A stretch of DNA of 64,000 nt from Mucilaginibacter aurantiaciroseus (GCF_024055595.1 NZ_JAMXOF010000001.1:1302001-1366000), one strand, 5' to 3'. Positions 53,755 to 62,762 are shown, counted from the first letter of the stretch. Program-made: numbers and translations. The notes: generated by a model not told the origin, from the sequence alone.

Positions 53755-54176
53755 TGAAGCTAAAGATAATTGGTTTTTTAACGCTGTTAATTTGTGTGAT
53801 CGTAATATCCTGCCAAAGCGATGCCGAGCAAGATTTTAAACGTTATTACACCGGCGGCGCGGCCATCTACAAAACCAATTGCCAGAACTGTCATGGCGCT
53901 AACGGCGAAGGTTTATCGAGCCTGATTCCACCACTTACAGATTCGAATTACCTGAACAAAAACCGCAACCAGCTGAGCTGCTTTGTTAAATACGGGATAA
54001 AAGAAACCATTATAATCATAAAAGGAAAAGCCTATGAAGGCGTTATGCCGGCCAATGTAGATCTGCCTGCCATTGATGTTGCCAAGGTGCTTACCTATGT
54101 TGGTAACTCGTTTGGTAATAAAATGGGCACTATACCCGTTGATGTGGTTGATGCCGATCTGGCGAAATGTGACTAG
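53754..54176 (+). CDS. c-type cytochrome lipoprotein
   Basis: The 140-residue protein has a lipobox (VISC, C20) and one haem-binding site C43-x2-C46-H47 in CQNCHGANGEGL. M98 in GVMPA is the probable second iron ligand. It is anchored in a membrane and carries one haem c. It starts on the last base of the SCO stop, so it is part of the same operon. It may donate or accept electrons in a respiratory or detoxifying chain. Confidence 0.93.
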   Translation: MKLKIIGFLTLLICVIVISCQSDAEQDFKRYYTGGAAIYKTNCQNCHGANGEGLSSLIPPLTDSNYLNKNRNQLSCFVKYGIKETIIIIKGKAYEGVMPANVDLPAIDVAKVLTYVGNSFGNKMGTIPVDVVDADLAKCD

Positions 54177-54228
54177 ATGTAAAGTGTCTCCCACTGAAAT
54201 ATCAGGCCAATATTAAAGGTTTTGCTTC

Positions 54229-54657
54229 CTATTCTTTCAGTTTAAGGTTGTTCACATCGTCCAGTAAAAAACAATGGGTAAAATTGGTCATACCTGTTTT
54301 TGGGTAATAATTAACCGCTGCAGGCGCTGCCAGCAATATCAGCTTTGCCTTTGGCGAGTGGTTCTTGGTTTCGGCAATTAGGCGTACGCCAATGCCCATC
54401 TTTTGATAAGCCTGGTCAACCGCCAAGTCTGACAAATAGGTACAAAAAGCAAAATCAGTAAGCGCGCGCGATACACCTACCAGTTTACCATCTATGCGCG
54501 CGGTTACAATAAGGTTGGCGTTTTGCAGCATATCCTGTATGCGTTCGGCATCATCAACCGGGCGGCGCCCGGCAAGGGTACTGCGGTTTAATACATCAAT
54601 AAATTCATCGGCACCAAGCGTAAATTCGCGCTGAAATACAACATCTGAAATAGACAT
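54229..54657 (-). CDS. GNAT family N-acetyltransferase
   Basis: The 142-residue Gcn5-related acetyltransferase has LVGVSRALTDFAFCTYLSDL (beta-4) followed by VDQAYQKMGIGVRLIAET, in which QKMGIG is the acetyl-CoA pyrophosphate loop. The acceptor substrate cannot be inferred. Convergent with the cytochrome c gene, with a 52-bp gap. Confidence 0.9.
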   Translation of the reverse strand: MSISDVVFQREFTLGADEFIDVLNRSTLAGRRPVDDAERIQDMLQNANLIVTARIDGKLVGVSRALTDFAFCTYLSDLAVDQAYQKMGIGVRLIAETKNHSPKAKLILLAAPAAVNYYPKTGMTNFTHCFLLDDVNNLKLKE

Positions 54658-54805
54658 TTTAATAAATTTTAAGGTTTAACATTATCCAAATATGTAAACC
54701 TGCGGCAGTTATAACATAGTCCAATAAATATAATGGCTTTAGTCCAGATCTATAAATTACAAAACCCGCCAATCTTAGCCAATTTTTTCTTAAAAATAAT
54801 ATTGA

Positions 54806-56758
54806 TTATTGCGGCCTAAGCTCCAAAACAAATCCACCTTTAGGCATCATGGTAATGGCAACCTTATTATCCTTTTCCTGCACAATGTGTTTATGCACTA
54901 TTGTACGAGGCGTGTCACCATCCGTGAATAACGTGCCGTGGTAAACATTTTTATTATATAAAAACTGCAGGCTGAAGTTGTAATTCTTGGCGATATTTTC
55001 GCCATTGATGCCTGCTATATACCAGTTTTTACCTTTGCGGCGGGCAATTATGGCATCTTTACCCGGTTCGCCCTGTATCAGTTTTGTATCGTCCCAGGTA
55101 TTTGGCACATTGGATAGAAATGCCTTTACGGTGTTATCCTGGCTTAAATATGATTTATCGCTATCTGCAAAATGCATCATACCCGATTCAAATATAACAC
55201 TCAGCGCCAACTCGTGGGTATTAGTTGTAGTGTGTGGGCAGCATTGGTAATCTGAAAAAGTAACCGGTGTGTAGTCCATAGACCCTACAACATTACGGGT
55301 GAAAACATAAATAGTGTTCATCTTAGCGGCGTCCTTCGCAAAATCGTTAGACCATCCGTAGTTCTCCGCACCGCGAACCGATTCCATCGATAGTAAGTTT
55401 GGATAAGTTCGCGCCCACCCCCTTGGCATGGTGCTGCCATGGAATATCACCATTATCTTTTCTTTAGCGGCATCTTTCAAAATATCAATGTATTGTTTCA
55501 TGATCTCCTGCTTATCGCTCTGGAAGAAATCTACTTTAATGGTTTTTACACCCCATTCGTGCAGCTTTTCCATCTCGGTCTGGCGCATTTTAGGGTTAAA
55601 CATCTTATCGCGTGGCTGCTCGCCAACATTGTTATACGGCCCGCCCGAGTTATACCAAAGCGTAAGGCCAACTTTTTTGTTTTTGGCATATTTAACCAGG
55701 TCTTCTATTGTACCGCCTTCTGTAGGTATATTCCAATTGGCATCAACCAAAAAATATTCCAATTTCATTTTCGCGGCAAAGTCAACAAAGCGTTTCATGG
55801 TAGTGATGTTGCGGCTACTGGCGTGGTCGCTCCACCAGCTCCATGCCGAACGGCCGGGTTCAACCCAATCGATATCTCCTATTGCGTTTGGCTGCGCCAG
55901 ATGGTTAACCAAAGGCGATTGTACAATGGTTGCAGCGCTATTACCGGCAATTATCATTCGCCATGCGGTAGCAAAAGGTGTTTTAGCTACCGGATATTGG
56001 CTGCCCTGGCCTAAACCTTCAGTGGCCAGCGGAAACTCAATATTATAAACACCGTTATCGCAGTTTTGCTGCAGGTGCATGGCGGCATTATCTACAGTGG
56101 TGTTGCTTTCAGATATTAGCAACCAATTATCTTTGGTATGAAACAACGCCGGGAACGCCCAGCCGCTGCTTTCTTTAGCTGCGGTACCTGCAGGGATACC
56201 GTTCTGAAAAACATTCTCATATGAAGGGTCATTGTCATAAGGTTGCATCCATGCAGACGCTTGCGGTACAGCAAACTCGGTTAATTCTTTGGTTAGCGTA
56301 TAAGTACGGGCAGTATCCGGGAAGCGATATCTGAATGCCACCCCATCGTTATAAGCACGCAAATCTATAGTTAACTGGCTTTTATTTTTATTGGCAAATG
56401 TTATACTGGCCTGGTTGGCTATGGCATGATAAACATGATATTTCCCAACAGGTAATGTATAAATCTCGTTTATCTTACGGGTTAATTCGTTCACAAAACT
56501 CAAATTACCGGTAAATTTTTCTGTTGTACTCTCTACCCCCAATTTAGATTGGTGGATAACTTCAGCATTTTCATTCAGCACTTTATATGTGATGTTTCCA
56601 TCTTTTAAAGCCAAATTTATTTGCAGGGACTGATCTGGAGAGTAAATTTTCCACTCCTTGGTTTCGGTTTGGGCATTTACATGGGTAAGCAAAGTTAAGC
56701 CTGAAACAAACGTCAGGGCTAACTTTTTAAAGTTGATCAATAGTTTTTTGTATGGCAA
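54806..56758 (-). CDS. GH97 family alpha-glycosidase
   Basis: The 650-residue secreted enzyme has a signal peptide ending near THVNAQ. The N-terminal beta-sandwich (about 30-270) is followed by a (beta/alpha)8 catalytic domain (about 280-540) with MKLEYFLVDANWNIP, TIKVDFFQSDKQ, and a C-terminal domain. GH97 includes SusB-like alpha-glucosidases and alpha-galactosidases; the Asp in KVDFF is placed like the nucleophile of retaining members, so a retaining alpha-galactosidase is possible. It belongs to the glycan-degrading set with GH92 and GH1. Confidence 0.9.
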   Translation of the reverse strand: MPYKKLLINFKKLALTFVSGLTLLTHVNAQTETKEWKIYSPDQSLQINLALKDGNITYKVLNENAEVIHQSKLGVESTTEKFTGNLSFVNELTRKINEIYTLPVGKYHVYHAIANQASITFANKNKSQLTIDLRAYNDGVAFRYRFPDTARTYTLTKELTEFAVPQASAWMQPYDNDPSYENVFQNGIPAGTAAKESSGWAFPALFHTKDNWLLISESNTTVDNAAMHLQQNCDNGVYNIEFPLATEGLGQGSQYPVAKTPFATAWRMIIAGNSAATIVQSPLVNHLAQPNAIGDIDWVEPGRSAWSWWSDHASSRNITTMKRFVDFAAKMKLEYFLVDANWNIPTEGGTIEDLVKYAKNKKVGLTLWYNSGGPYNNVGEQPRDKMFNPKMRQTEMEKLHEWGVKTIKVDFFQSDKQEIMKQYIDILKDAAKEKIMVIFHGSTMPRGWARTYPNLLSMESVRGAENYGWSNDFAKDAAKMNTIYVFTRNVVGSMDYTPVTFSDYQCCPHTTTNTHELALSVIFESGMMHFADSDKSYLSQDNTVKAFLSNVPNTWDDTKLIQGEPGKDAIIARRKGKNWYIAGINGENIAKNYNFSLQFLYNKNVYHGTLFTDGDTPRTIVHKHIVQEKDNKVAITMMPKGGFVLELRPQ

Positions 56759-56893
56759 GAGTATCGGAATTAAGGGGAAGTTAATAATTTCTTTTTTACG
56801 TTTATCAGTTGTTTAAGTTACAAAAGCGAGCAAGAGAATGCAATATTTTACCTGTAAATTCAAACATTAATTAAAACATTACAAAAAAAATCA

Positions 56894-57748
56894 CTACAAA
56901 ACTTTCCCGGAATAATTACGCTTAAAATCCGACGGGTTTTGCCCCACAATTTTATTGAACAGCTTATTAAAATACGACAAACTTTCGAACCCGATAGCGT
57001 AACAGGTTTCGGTAACATTGTTGCCCTGCATCAGTAAATTCTTAGCACGCTCTATTCGGTATTGGTTCACAAAGTTGGTAAAAGTCATGTTGGTTTGGCG
57101 TTTAAAATAGCGGCAAAAGGCAGCGGTGGTCAGGTGGACTTTGGCAGCCACAACATTCACATCGGGCTTTTGATGGAAGTTGGCGTCTATGTACTCGTAA
57201 ATAGCCCCCATACGGATCTTATCTTTCAGGATAAAGTGCTTGCTGCTTTGATTGGTGTTGAGTATCTCTACATCTGATGCGTGGGCCAGCAGGTTAAAAA
57301 TATCCATCAATTCTATTAATTGCTTGTATGAGTTTAATTGACCTAATTTCGCCAATTTTTCACCTACAATCGCCTTTGTTTCGCCTGTAAATGCAATGCC
57401 TTGGTCGGCCTTTTTAAACAACTGTCGGATGGCCGAAAACTCGGGCGAGATACTAATGGCTTCGCCCAAAAAATCGGTGCGGAGCTGAATCACGATCTGG
57501 TGGTAATCGCTCCGCAACCTGTAATCGAAATTAAGGTGAGGGATGTTGCTGCCAATAAACACCAGGTCGCTTTGGGTGTAGGTGGAGATATGAGTACCAA
57601 CATGCCGAATACCTGCATCAGCCTGCACATAAACCAACTCTATTTCCGGATGATAGTGCCACAGAAAGGTATTGCGCAAACGTGGCGAGAACAGCTTAAA
57701 TGATTTGCCAAGTTCAAAGTCTACGCGTTCTAATTGGATCTCGTTCAT
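56894..57748 (-). CDS. AraC family transcriptional regulator
   Basis: The 284-residue protein has an N-terminal cupin-like sensor (about 1-130, WHYHPEIELVYVQ) and a C-terminal double HTH (about 185-280). The latter has AAKVHLTTAAFCRYFKRQ and NVTETCYAIGFESLSYFNKLF ending in the family hallmark GQNPSDFKRN. It is divergent from the PhyH gene at 57878 and is the likely regulator of that gene. The 129-bp gap contains a good promoter for PhyH. The effector is probably a small sugar or related molecule. Confidence 0.92.
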   Translation of the reverse strand: MNEIQLERVDFELGKSFKLFSPRLRNTFLWHYHPEIELVYVQADAGIRHVGTHISTYTQSDLVFIGSNIPHLNFDYRLRSDYHQIVIQLRTDFLGEAISISPEFSAIRQLFKKADQGIAFTGETKAIVGEKLAKLGQLNSYKQLIELMDIFNLLAHASDVEILNTNQSSKHFILKDKIRMGAIYEYIDANFHQKPDVNVVAAKVHLTTAAFCRYFKRQTNMTFTNFVNQYRIERAKNLLMQGNNVTETCYAIGFESLSYFNKLFNKIVGQNPSDFKRNYSGKVL

Positions 57749-57826
57749 CTGCCTGTTGCATTAATTATTCTCATAAATCTACTTAATATATCAATAGAGA
57801 GCAAATACTGGTCATTACGCAGAATA

Positions 57827-57854
57827 TTGGCGTTCAATTGCTAACCTACATTTG
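57827..57854 (+). promoter_or_regulatory. Bacteroidota-type promoter of the PhyH gene
   Basis: TTG (57827-57829), a 17-bp spacer and TACATTTG (57847-57854) match the TTG-N17-23-TAnnTTTG consensus. The ATG at 57878 is 24 bp downstream. It is one of the best promoters in the window. Confidence 0.7.
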
Positions 57855-57877
57855 TATTATCAGAACCAATAAATATT

Positions 57878-58861
57878 ATGAAAACAGAAACCATGACACC
57901 AACAATGGTCCCCGCCGCCTCTAAAGCTAACGAGGCGCATAAAGTTATACCTGGCAACCCGTCGACCGCAACAAGCAGCCAGATAAAATTAAACGACCGC
58001 AGCAACGGCAAACCGCTGCAGGTTTTAAGCGAAGCCGACTGGCAATTTTGGATGGATAATGGTTACGTGATCATCAAAAACGCGGTACCTAAAGAACAGG
58101 TTAAAAAGCTGGCCGATTACCTTTGGGAGTATGAAGGCAAAGATCAAAACGATATTGAAACCTGGTACGCCAGGCCCAACGCCCAGATGCAAATGTCGGA
58201 ATTAAATAATACAGGAATGGTGGAGATATATAACCACCAGTTTATGTGGAATAACCGCCAGATGGACAAAATACACAAAGCATTTGCCGATGTGTGGGGT
58301 ACCGAAAAACTTTGGGTAACTATTGACCGAGCTAACCTCAACTTCCCGCTGCGCCCGGGCTTTGAATACAAAGGGTTTATCCATTGGGATTACGACCCGG
58401 AAACCAAACCGCAAAACGTACAAGGTGTATTGGCATTAGCCGACCAAACCCATGAGACCATGGGCGGCTTTCAATGCGTGCCCGAACTGTACCGCACTTA
58501 TGATACCTGGAAACTTACGCAACCCAATGACCGCGACCATTACAAACCGGACACCACGGGCTTCGATATTGAAAAAGTAAAACTGGAAGCCGGCGACCTG
58601 CTGATATTTAACAGCCTGGAGCCTCACGGTATCCGCGCAAATACCAGCGGCAATAAAGTACGCGTTGCCCAATACATTTCCATGATGCCCGCGCAAGAAG
58701 ATAATGAAGAACTACGCGAATGGCGCATAAACAGCTGGCAAAGCCGCGAGGCCATGCAGGGCTACGCTTTCCCCGGCGACCCAATGGAACGCGAAAAGAA
58801 AAACCCCGTTGCAGAGCTATCTCCCCTTGGTAGTAAGTTATTGGGATTTGATAAATGGTAG
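57878..58861 (+). CDS. Phytanoyl-CoA dioxygenase (PhyH) family protein
   Basis: This 327-residue Fe(II)/2-oxoglutarate oxygenase has the iron-ligand motif H169-W-D171 in GFIHWDYDP and the distal H250 in LEPHGIRANTS. R262 (KVRVAQY) is a candidate 2-oxoglutarate-binding residue. A basic, Ala/Thr-rich tail (1-45) precedes the fold. It differs from the gene at 1.4 kb. It is divergent from an AraC regulator, which suggests substrate-dependent expression. The natural substrate is unknown. Confidence 0.9.
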   Translation: MKTETMTPTMVPAASKANEAHKVIPGNPSTATSSQIKLNDRSNGKPLQVLSEADWQFWMDNGYVIIKNAVPKEQVKKLADYLWEYEGKDQNDIETWYARPNAQMQMSELNNTGMVEIYNHQFMWNNRQMDKIHKAFADVWGTEKLWVTIDRANLNFPLRPGFEYKGFIHWDYDPETKPQNVQGVLALADQTHETMGGFQCVPELYRTYDTWKLTQPNDRDHYKPDTTGFDIEKVKLEAGDLLIFNSLEPHGIRANTSGNKVRVAQYISMMPAQEDNEELREWRINSWQSREAMQGYAFPGDPMEREKKNPVAELSPLGSKLLGFDKW

Positions 58862-58875
58862 TAGATATATTATAT

Positions 58876-58907
58876 AAAATGCTCTCAATTAATTCGAGAG
58901 CATTTTT
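58876..58907. terminator. Bidirectional terminator between PhyH and MarR genes
   Basis: AAAATGCTCTC (58876-58886) pairs with GAGAGCATTTT (58896-58906), followed by T residues on both strands. It serves the convergent PhyH and MarR genes. Confidence 0.8.
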
Positions 58908-58929
58908 AAGGCTTAATACTTTATACTAA

Positions 58930-59352
58930 TTACTTGATACTATTCAGTTTTTGCAGGTTCTCCTTAAATTTTTGATAGTTAGTTATGCCCAATTTGCTTT
59001 CCCACCGGCGCTCAAAATCAAAGTTTACTTTGTGTGTGGTTTGCTGTATAACTGTTCCGGCGCCGGTTAGGTAAAACAGCACTCCCCGTTTGTCGCGGAT
59101 GTCTGCCCTACGTTTTACATAGCCCCAATCCTCTAACTGGTAAACCAAAGCACTCATACTTTGCTTAGTTATCTTAGCGTGTGCAGCCAGCTCAGTAATT
59201 CGTGAGCCATCGTCACTAATGTGCTGAAAGATATATCCGTGCGATGGCTTTATCTCAGGGAAACCGGCGATCTCCAGTTGCTTATGTAAATGCGTCACCA
59301 TTTCATCAAGCAAGGCCCTTAAATGCAGACCGATATATTTTTGCCCATTCAT
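58930..59352 (-). CDS. MarR family transcriptional regulator
   Basis: The 140-residue winged-helix protein has HISDDGSRITELAAHAKITKQS, then the recognition helix in SALVYQLEDWGYVKRR, and the beta wing in DIRDKRGVLFYLTGAG. MarR dimers bind short palindromes and respond to phenolic or oxidising ligands. It lies 32 bp downstream of the dead flavoprotein gene on the same strand, and a TTGC-type palindrome at 59903-59928 precedes both. It probably once controlled that operon and may still control itself. Confidence 0.92.
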   Translation of the reverse strand: MNGQKYIGLHLRALLDEMVTHLHKQLEIAGFPEIKPSHGYIFQHISDDGSRITELAAHAKITKQSMSALVYQLEDWGYVKRRADIRDKRGVLFYLTGAGTVIQQTTHKVNFDFERRWESKLGITNYQKFKENLQKLNSIK

Positions 59353-59384
59353 ATCACAAATATAGTAAGGATGGCTGATGGTTT

Positions 59385-59816
59385 TTAAAACTCTTCTTCT
59401 ATGAGGGCTTTATTGGTAATGCCCCCTGCAGCGGTACCTGCAGACGCTGTAGATCGCATTTATGTGCCATTATCGCCAGCCGCATAAATACCGGGAATGG
59501 TTGTTGCCTGAAAATCACCTACCTGCGGTGGCGGTGCTTACTTCAAAATAGCTGTGCTTTTGTACCACACTTTCTGCAATACCGGCTATCAGTGTAACGG
59601 TATCATAAAATGCAAACTTTTGCCTGGCTTTAAAACTTATTGTAGCTGGGGTATCGCCATCGTGCGTTAAAAAATTGTGCGATTGCGGAGCCTTTTGTTA
59701 CATGACTCCCAGCTGTCTCCCAATAGTACAGTTCGCATCGAGCGGCCTAAGGCCATAGCTGCGGCCAACCCTGCAAAGCTGCCGCCTACTATAATTAACA
59801 TCGTATTCTGTTTCAT
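59385..59816 (-). pseudogene. Decayed NAD(P)/FAD-dependent oxidoreductase gene
   Basis: From ATG 59816 the frame reads MKQNTMLIIVGGSFAGLAAA with an intact FAD-binding GxGxxG-like motif, then stops at codon 50 (NRTIF*). The next frame continues HNFLTHDGDTPATISFKA and ends at AGR* near 59520. A third block reads FQATTIPGIYAAGDNGT*MR and ends in NKALIEEEF at 59385. A stop, a frameshift and a loss of about 100-130 residues (the NAD-binding domain) make this a pseudogene. It is upstream of marR. Confidence 0.85.
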
Positions 59817-59902
59817 TCACTATAAATAAGGATTGGTAAAATATGTACTGTAAAACACTGAAATTTTGCCAATTGCTTTAATTAGTGCAATTTTTTTAAA
59901 AA

Positions 59903-59928
59903 ATGCAACAACATATATCTTGTTGCAT
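59903..59928. promoter_or_regulatory. MarR-box-like palindrome
   Basis: ATGCAACAA (59903-59911) and TTGTTGCAT (59920-59928) are perfect 9-bp inverse copies around CATATATC. TTGC/GCAA palindromes of this kind are typical MarR sites. It lies 87 bp upstream of the dead oxidoreductase gene. Confidence 0.6.
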
Positions 59929-60007
59929 TAAAGTTTCATTTAAAATACACCAAAATGTTATTTAAAAGCAATAAACGTTTTTTTGCTGATAAATGGGCGG
60001 AAGGATA

Positions 60008-60466
60008 TTAAACTGAAGCCCTTTTAGACAAAGCGCTAAAAAATAAGTATACACCTGTAAATACAATTACAAGCGCTATCAGGTCCATTAGGGTTACGCC
60101 ATCATTAGCGTTGAAATGGTAAATGGTAAACATTTCAAAATACGGTGGCGCGGGTATTATTATCATGGCCATGCCAAGGGTGATCATCACTGCTCCTATG
60201 ATACTAAGCAGATATTTTTTGATGGTCTCAAAATCAAAACGGTCTTTAATGGTAGCTTTTTGTAATTGGTGGGCCGAGAGTAGTAATTCCAGATCGTTTT
60301 GTAGGTTAAATGGTAAATTATCGTATTTTTTTAAGGCTTTATTAATTTTTTGCTGAATGATTTTCGCATGGTCGGCATCAATCGCCCCGGTTTTAATTAT
60401 GGCAACCAGCTCATTCGTTTTTGTATCTAATAATTCGGCGTCTGTAATAACTTGTTTACCTTTCAA
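60008..60466 (-). CDS. Hypothetical membrane protein, 152 aa
   Basis: No family recognised. A charged helical N-terminal half (about 1-80, LLDTKTNELVAIIKTG and LLLSAHQLQKATIKDR) is followed by two hydrophobic helices (SIIGAVMITLGMAMIIIP and LMDLIALVIVFTGVYLFFSAL). The cytosolic N-terminal domain may be a helical bundle. It is divergent from the glycosyltransferase gene at 60539, 72 bp away. The MarR-like palindrome lies just beyond its 3' end. Confidence 0.7.
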   Translation of the reverse strand: MKGKQVITDAELLDTKTNELVAIIKTGAIDADHAKIIQQKINKALKKYDNLPFNLQNDLELLLSAHQLQKATIKDRFDFETIKKYLLSIIGAVMITLGMAMIIIPAPPYFEMFTIYHFNANDGVTLMDLIALVIVFTGVYLFFSALSKRASV

Positions 60467-60538
60467 AGTTTTAAATACTTATATAATGCTTTACTTTTAT
60501 TAATATTATGGCATTAAAATTATCCATAAATATACTAC

Positions 60539-61462
60539 ATGAAAAGAGTATCTGCTGTTACCATAAATTTTAACCAGGATAAAATTACCGAAGAACTTTT
60601 AGTATCTATTGCCGAAACAAACACTTACGAAAACCTGGAGGTGATTGTAGTTGACAACGGCAGTACAGTAAACCCCATTCCCCTATGGACGAGCAAATAT
60701 CCCGATATTAAGTTTATACGTAGCGAATCCAATTTGGGTTTCTCCGGTGGCAACAATATTGGCATTGCCCAGGCTACCGGCGACTACTATTTTTTGGTTA
60801 ATAATGATACCGAGTTTAGCCCCGGCCTTGTTCAAAAACTGGTAGATATTTTGGATACGCACCCCGAGGTGGGCATCATATCACCAAAGTTAGTTTATGA
60901 TTTCGACAGAAGCATTATACAATACGTGGGCTTTACCCAGGTAGACTACTACACCTGCCGCAACCGGGCCGTTGGTAAAAATGAAAAAGACCTTGGCCAG
61001 TATGATAACCTGCTTGGTCAAACCGGCTATTGCCATGGCGGCGCCATGATGGTTAAAAAGGAAACTTGCGAAAAGGCCGGATTAATGGCCGACAACTTCT
61101 TTATTTATTACGAAGAAGTTGACTGGGGCGAGCGTATTAATAAATCGGGCTACCAGGCCTGGGTACGCGGCGATGCTGTTATTTACCATAAAGAATCGAT
61201 GACGGTTGGTAAAAACAGCCCATTTAAGGAATACTTTATGAACCGTAACCGCATCCTTTTCATCCGCCATAACGCGCCTGCTTTTAAGGCCTTTGTTTTC
61301 TATATTTATTTTGTGCTGATGGTGGTTCCGCGTAATATCATCAAGTATGTTAAAGAGAAGCGTTACAATTTTATCGGTTTGCTTTTCCGCGCCGTTTGGT
61401 GGAATATTACGCATCGTAAAAACAGCACCGAATTAGGCTACACCATTAACAAAGTTTCATGA
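60539..61462 (+). CDS. Family 2 glycosyltransferase, rhamnosyltransferase-like
   Basis: The 307-residue GT-A-fold enzyme has VIVVDNGSTVNP (about 36-47) and NLGFSGGNNIGIAQATGDYY (about 65-84), with the nucleotide-sugar-binding NNDTEF (88-93). The middle GYCHGGAMMVKKE (about 161-173) is typical of rhamnosyl- and other cell-surface GT2 enzymes. A hydrophobic helix near FYIYFVLMVVPRNIIKY (about 258-275) may anchor it. Its stop overlaps the next GT2 start by 4 bp, so both are co-translated and may make a surface glycan. Confidence 0.9.
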   Translation: MKRVSAVTINFNQDKITEELLVSIAETNTYENLEVIVVDNGSTVNPIPLWTSKYPDIKFIRSESNLGFSGGNNIGIAQATGDYYFLVNNDTEFSPGLVQKLVDILDTHPEVGIISPKLVYDFDRSIIQYVGFTQVDYYTCRNRAVGKNEKDLGQYDNLLGQTGYCHGGAMMVKKETCEKAGLMADNFFIYYEEVDWGERINKSGYQAWVRGDAVIYHKESMTVGKNSPFKEYFMNRNRILFIRHNAPAFKAFVFYIYFVLMVVPRNIIKYVKEKRYNFIGLLFRAVWWNITHRKNSTELGYTINKVS

Positions 61463-62634
61463 TCATAGCCCTTTGGATAAGCCTTTTTATAGTTGCCTAT
61501 ACCTTTTTAGGTTATGGCTTCCTGCTGTATTTTATTATTAAAATAAAACGCGCGTTTATAGGCAAACCTGTATTGCCCATTGTAAACGATGAAGAATTAC
61601 CAACCTGTACCCTGGTAGTTGCCGCTTATAACGAGGAGCATTTCATCTCACAAAAAATAGCCAATAGCCTGCAATTGAATTATCCGGAAGGCAAACTAAA
61701 ATTTGTTTTTGTTACGGATGGATCGTCAGACAGAACAGCCGGGATCATATGCAAGCATCCGCAGATCCAACTATTACACCGCCCGGAACGTGCCGGTAAA
61801 ATTGCTGCCGTGCACCGCGCAATGGAGTATGTGGATACCGAAGTGGTTGTATTTACCGATGCCAATACCTTTTTGAATACTGAGGCCATTACCCGCATTT
61901 GCCGCCATTACAGCGACAAAACTGTTGGCGCCGTGGCTGGAGAAAAACGAGTACAGATAAACGAAAGCGCCGATGCCAGCGCAGCAGGCGAAGGTTTTTA
62001 CTGGAAGTACGAGTCGGCCCTTAAGAAATGGGATTCGGAACTATACTCGGTTGTTGGTGCTGCCGGTGAGTTGTTCAGCGTACGCCGCAACCTATACCAG
62101 GATGTTCCCGCCGATACGGTACTGGACGACTTTATGATCTCGATGCTGATAGCCAACCAGGGCTACCGTATTATATACGAACCGGAAGCTTACGCGCTAG
62201 AAAATGCATCAGAAAATGTGGCCGAAGAATTAAAACGCAAGATCCGCATAGCTGCCGGCGGTATCCAATCCATCCTGCGGTTACAAAGCTTGTTGCTGCC
62301 GTTTAAGTTCCCGGTGCTATCATTCCAATATGTAAGTCACCGTGTGTTGAGGTGGACGGTTACGCCATTCTTTTTGATACTGGCATTCATCACCAACTTT
62401 GCTACAGCCTTTGCCGGCGATGGGTTTATTTACAACCTGTTATTTGCCGGGCAGGTTGTTTTTTACCTGCTTGCGTTATTGGGTTACATAATGGAGAAAC
62501 GCCACATCCGCATCAAGGCACTGTTTATCCCCTATTATTTTTGCGTGATGAATTACGCCGTTTTAGCAGGCATCATCCGCTATTTCACCAAAAAGCAAAG
62601 CTCCGTATGGGAGAAAGCGCAAAGGAAAATGTGA
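61459..62634 (+). CDS. Membrane family 2 glycosyltransferase
   Basis: The 391-residue protein starts with a membrane helix (LWISLFIVAYTFLGYGF), followed by the GT2 domain (VVAAYNEEHFISQKIANSL, FVTDGSSDRTAGI, VFTDANTFLN, VLDDFMISMLIANQGYR). At least three C-terminal membrane helices lie at about 290-385. The layout resembles polymerising or transmembrane GT2 enzymes such as polysaccharide synthases. It overlaps the preceding GT2 gene by 4 bp. Confidence 0.9.
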   Translation: MIIALWISLFIVAYTFLGYGFLLYFIIKIKRAFIGKPVLPIVNDEELPTCTLVVAAYNEEHFISQKIANSLQLNYPEGKLKFVFVTDGSSDRTAGIICKHPQIQLLHRPERAGKIAAVHRAMEYVDTEVVVFTDANTFLNTEAITRICRHYSDKTVGAVAGEKRVQINESADASAAGEGFYWKYESALKKWDSELYSVVGAAGELFSVRRNLYQDVPADTVLDDFMISMLIANQGYRIIYEPEAYALENASENVAEELKRKIRIAAGGIQSILRLQSLLLPFKFPVLSFQYVSHRVLRWTVTPFFLILAFITNFATAFAGDGFIYNLLFAGQVVFYLLALLGYIMEKRHIRIKALFIPYYFCVMNYAVLAGIIRYFTKKQSSVWEKAQRKM

Positions 62635-62648
62635 TAGGGATCGTTCTC

Positions 62649-62745
62649 ACGTTATTGCGAGGAGCGATAGCGACATGACAACCCCCTACTTACAGAGCCG
62701 CAGACAATCCTTTCGAAGATTGCCACGCTACACTCGCAATGACGT
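62649..62745. repeat. REP-like palindrome between convergent genes
   Basis: ACGTTATTGCGAG (62649-62661) and CTCGCAATGACGT (62733-62745) are inverse copies with one mismatch. Internal GAAGATTGCCACGCTAC resembles the element at 6796-6886. It fills the gap between the glycosyltransferase and SMP-30 genes. Confidence 0.75.
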
Positions 62746-62762
62746 ATGGTTTTAAATAAGAT

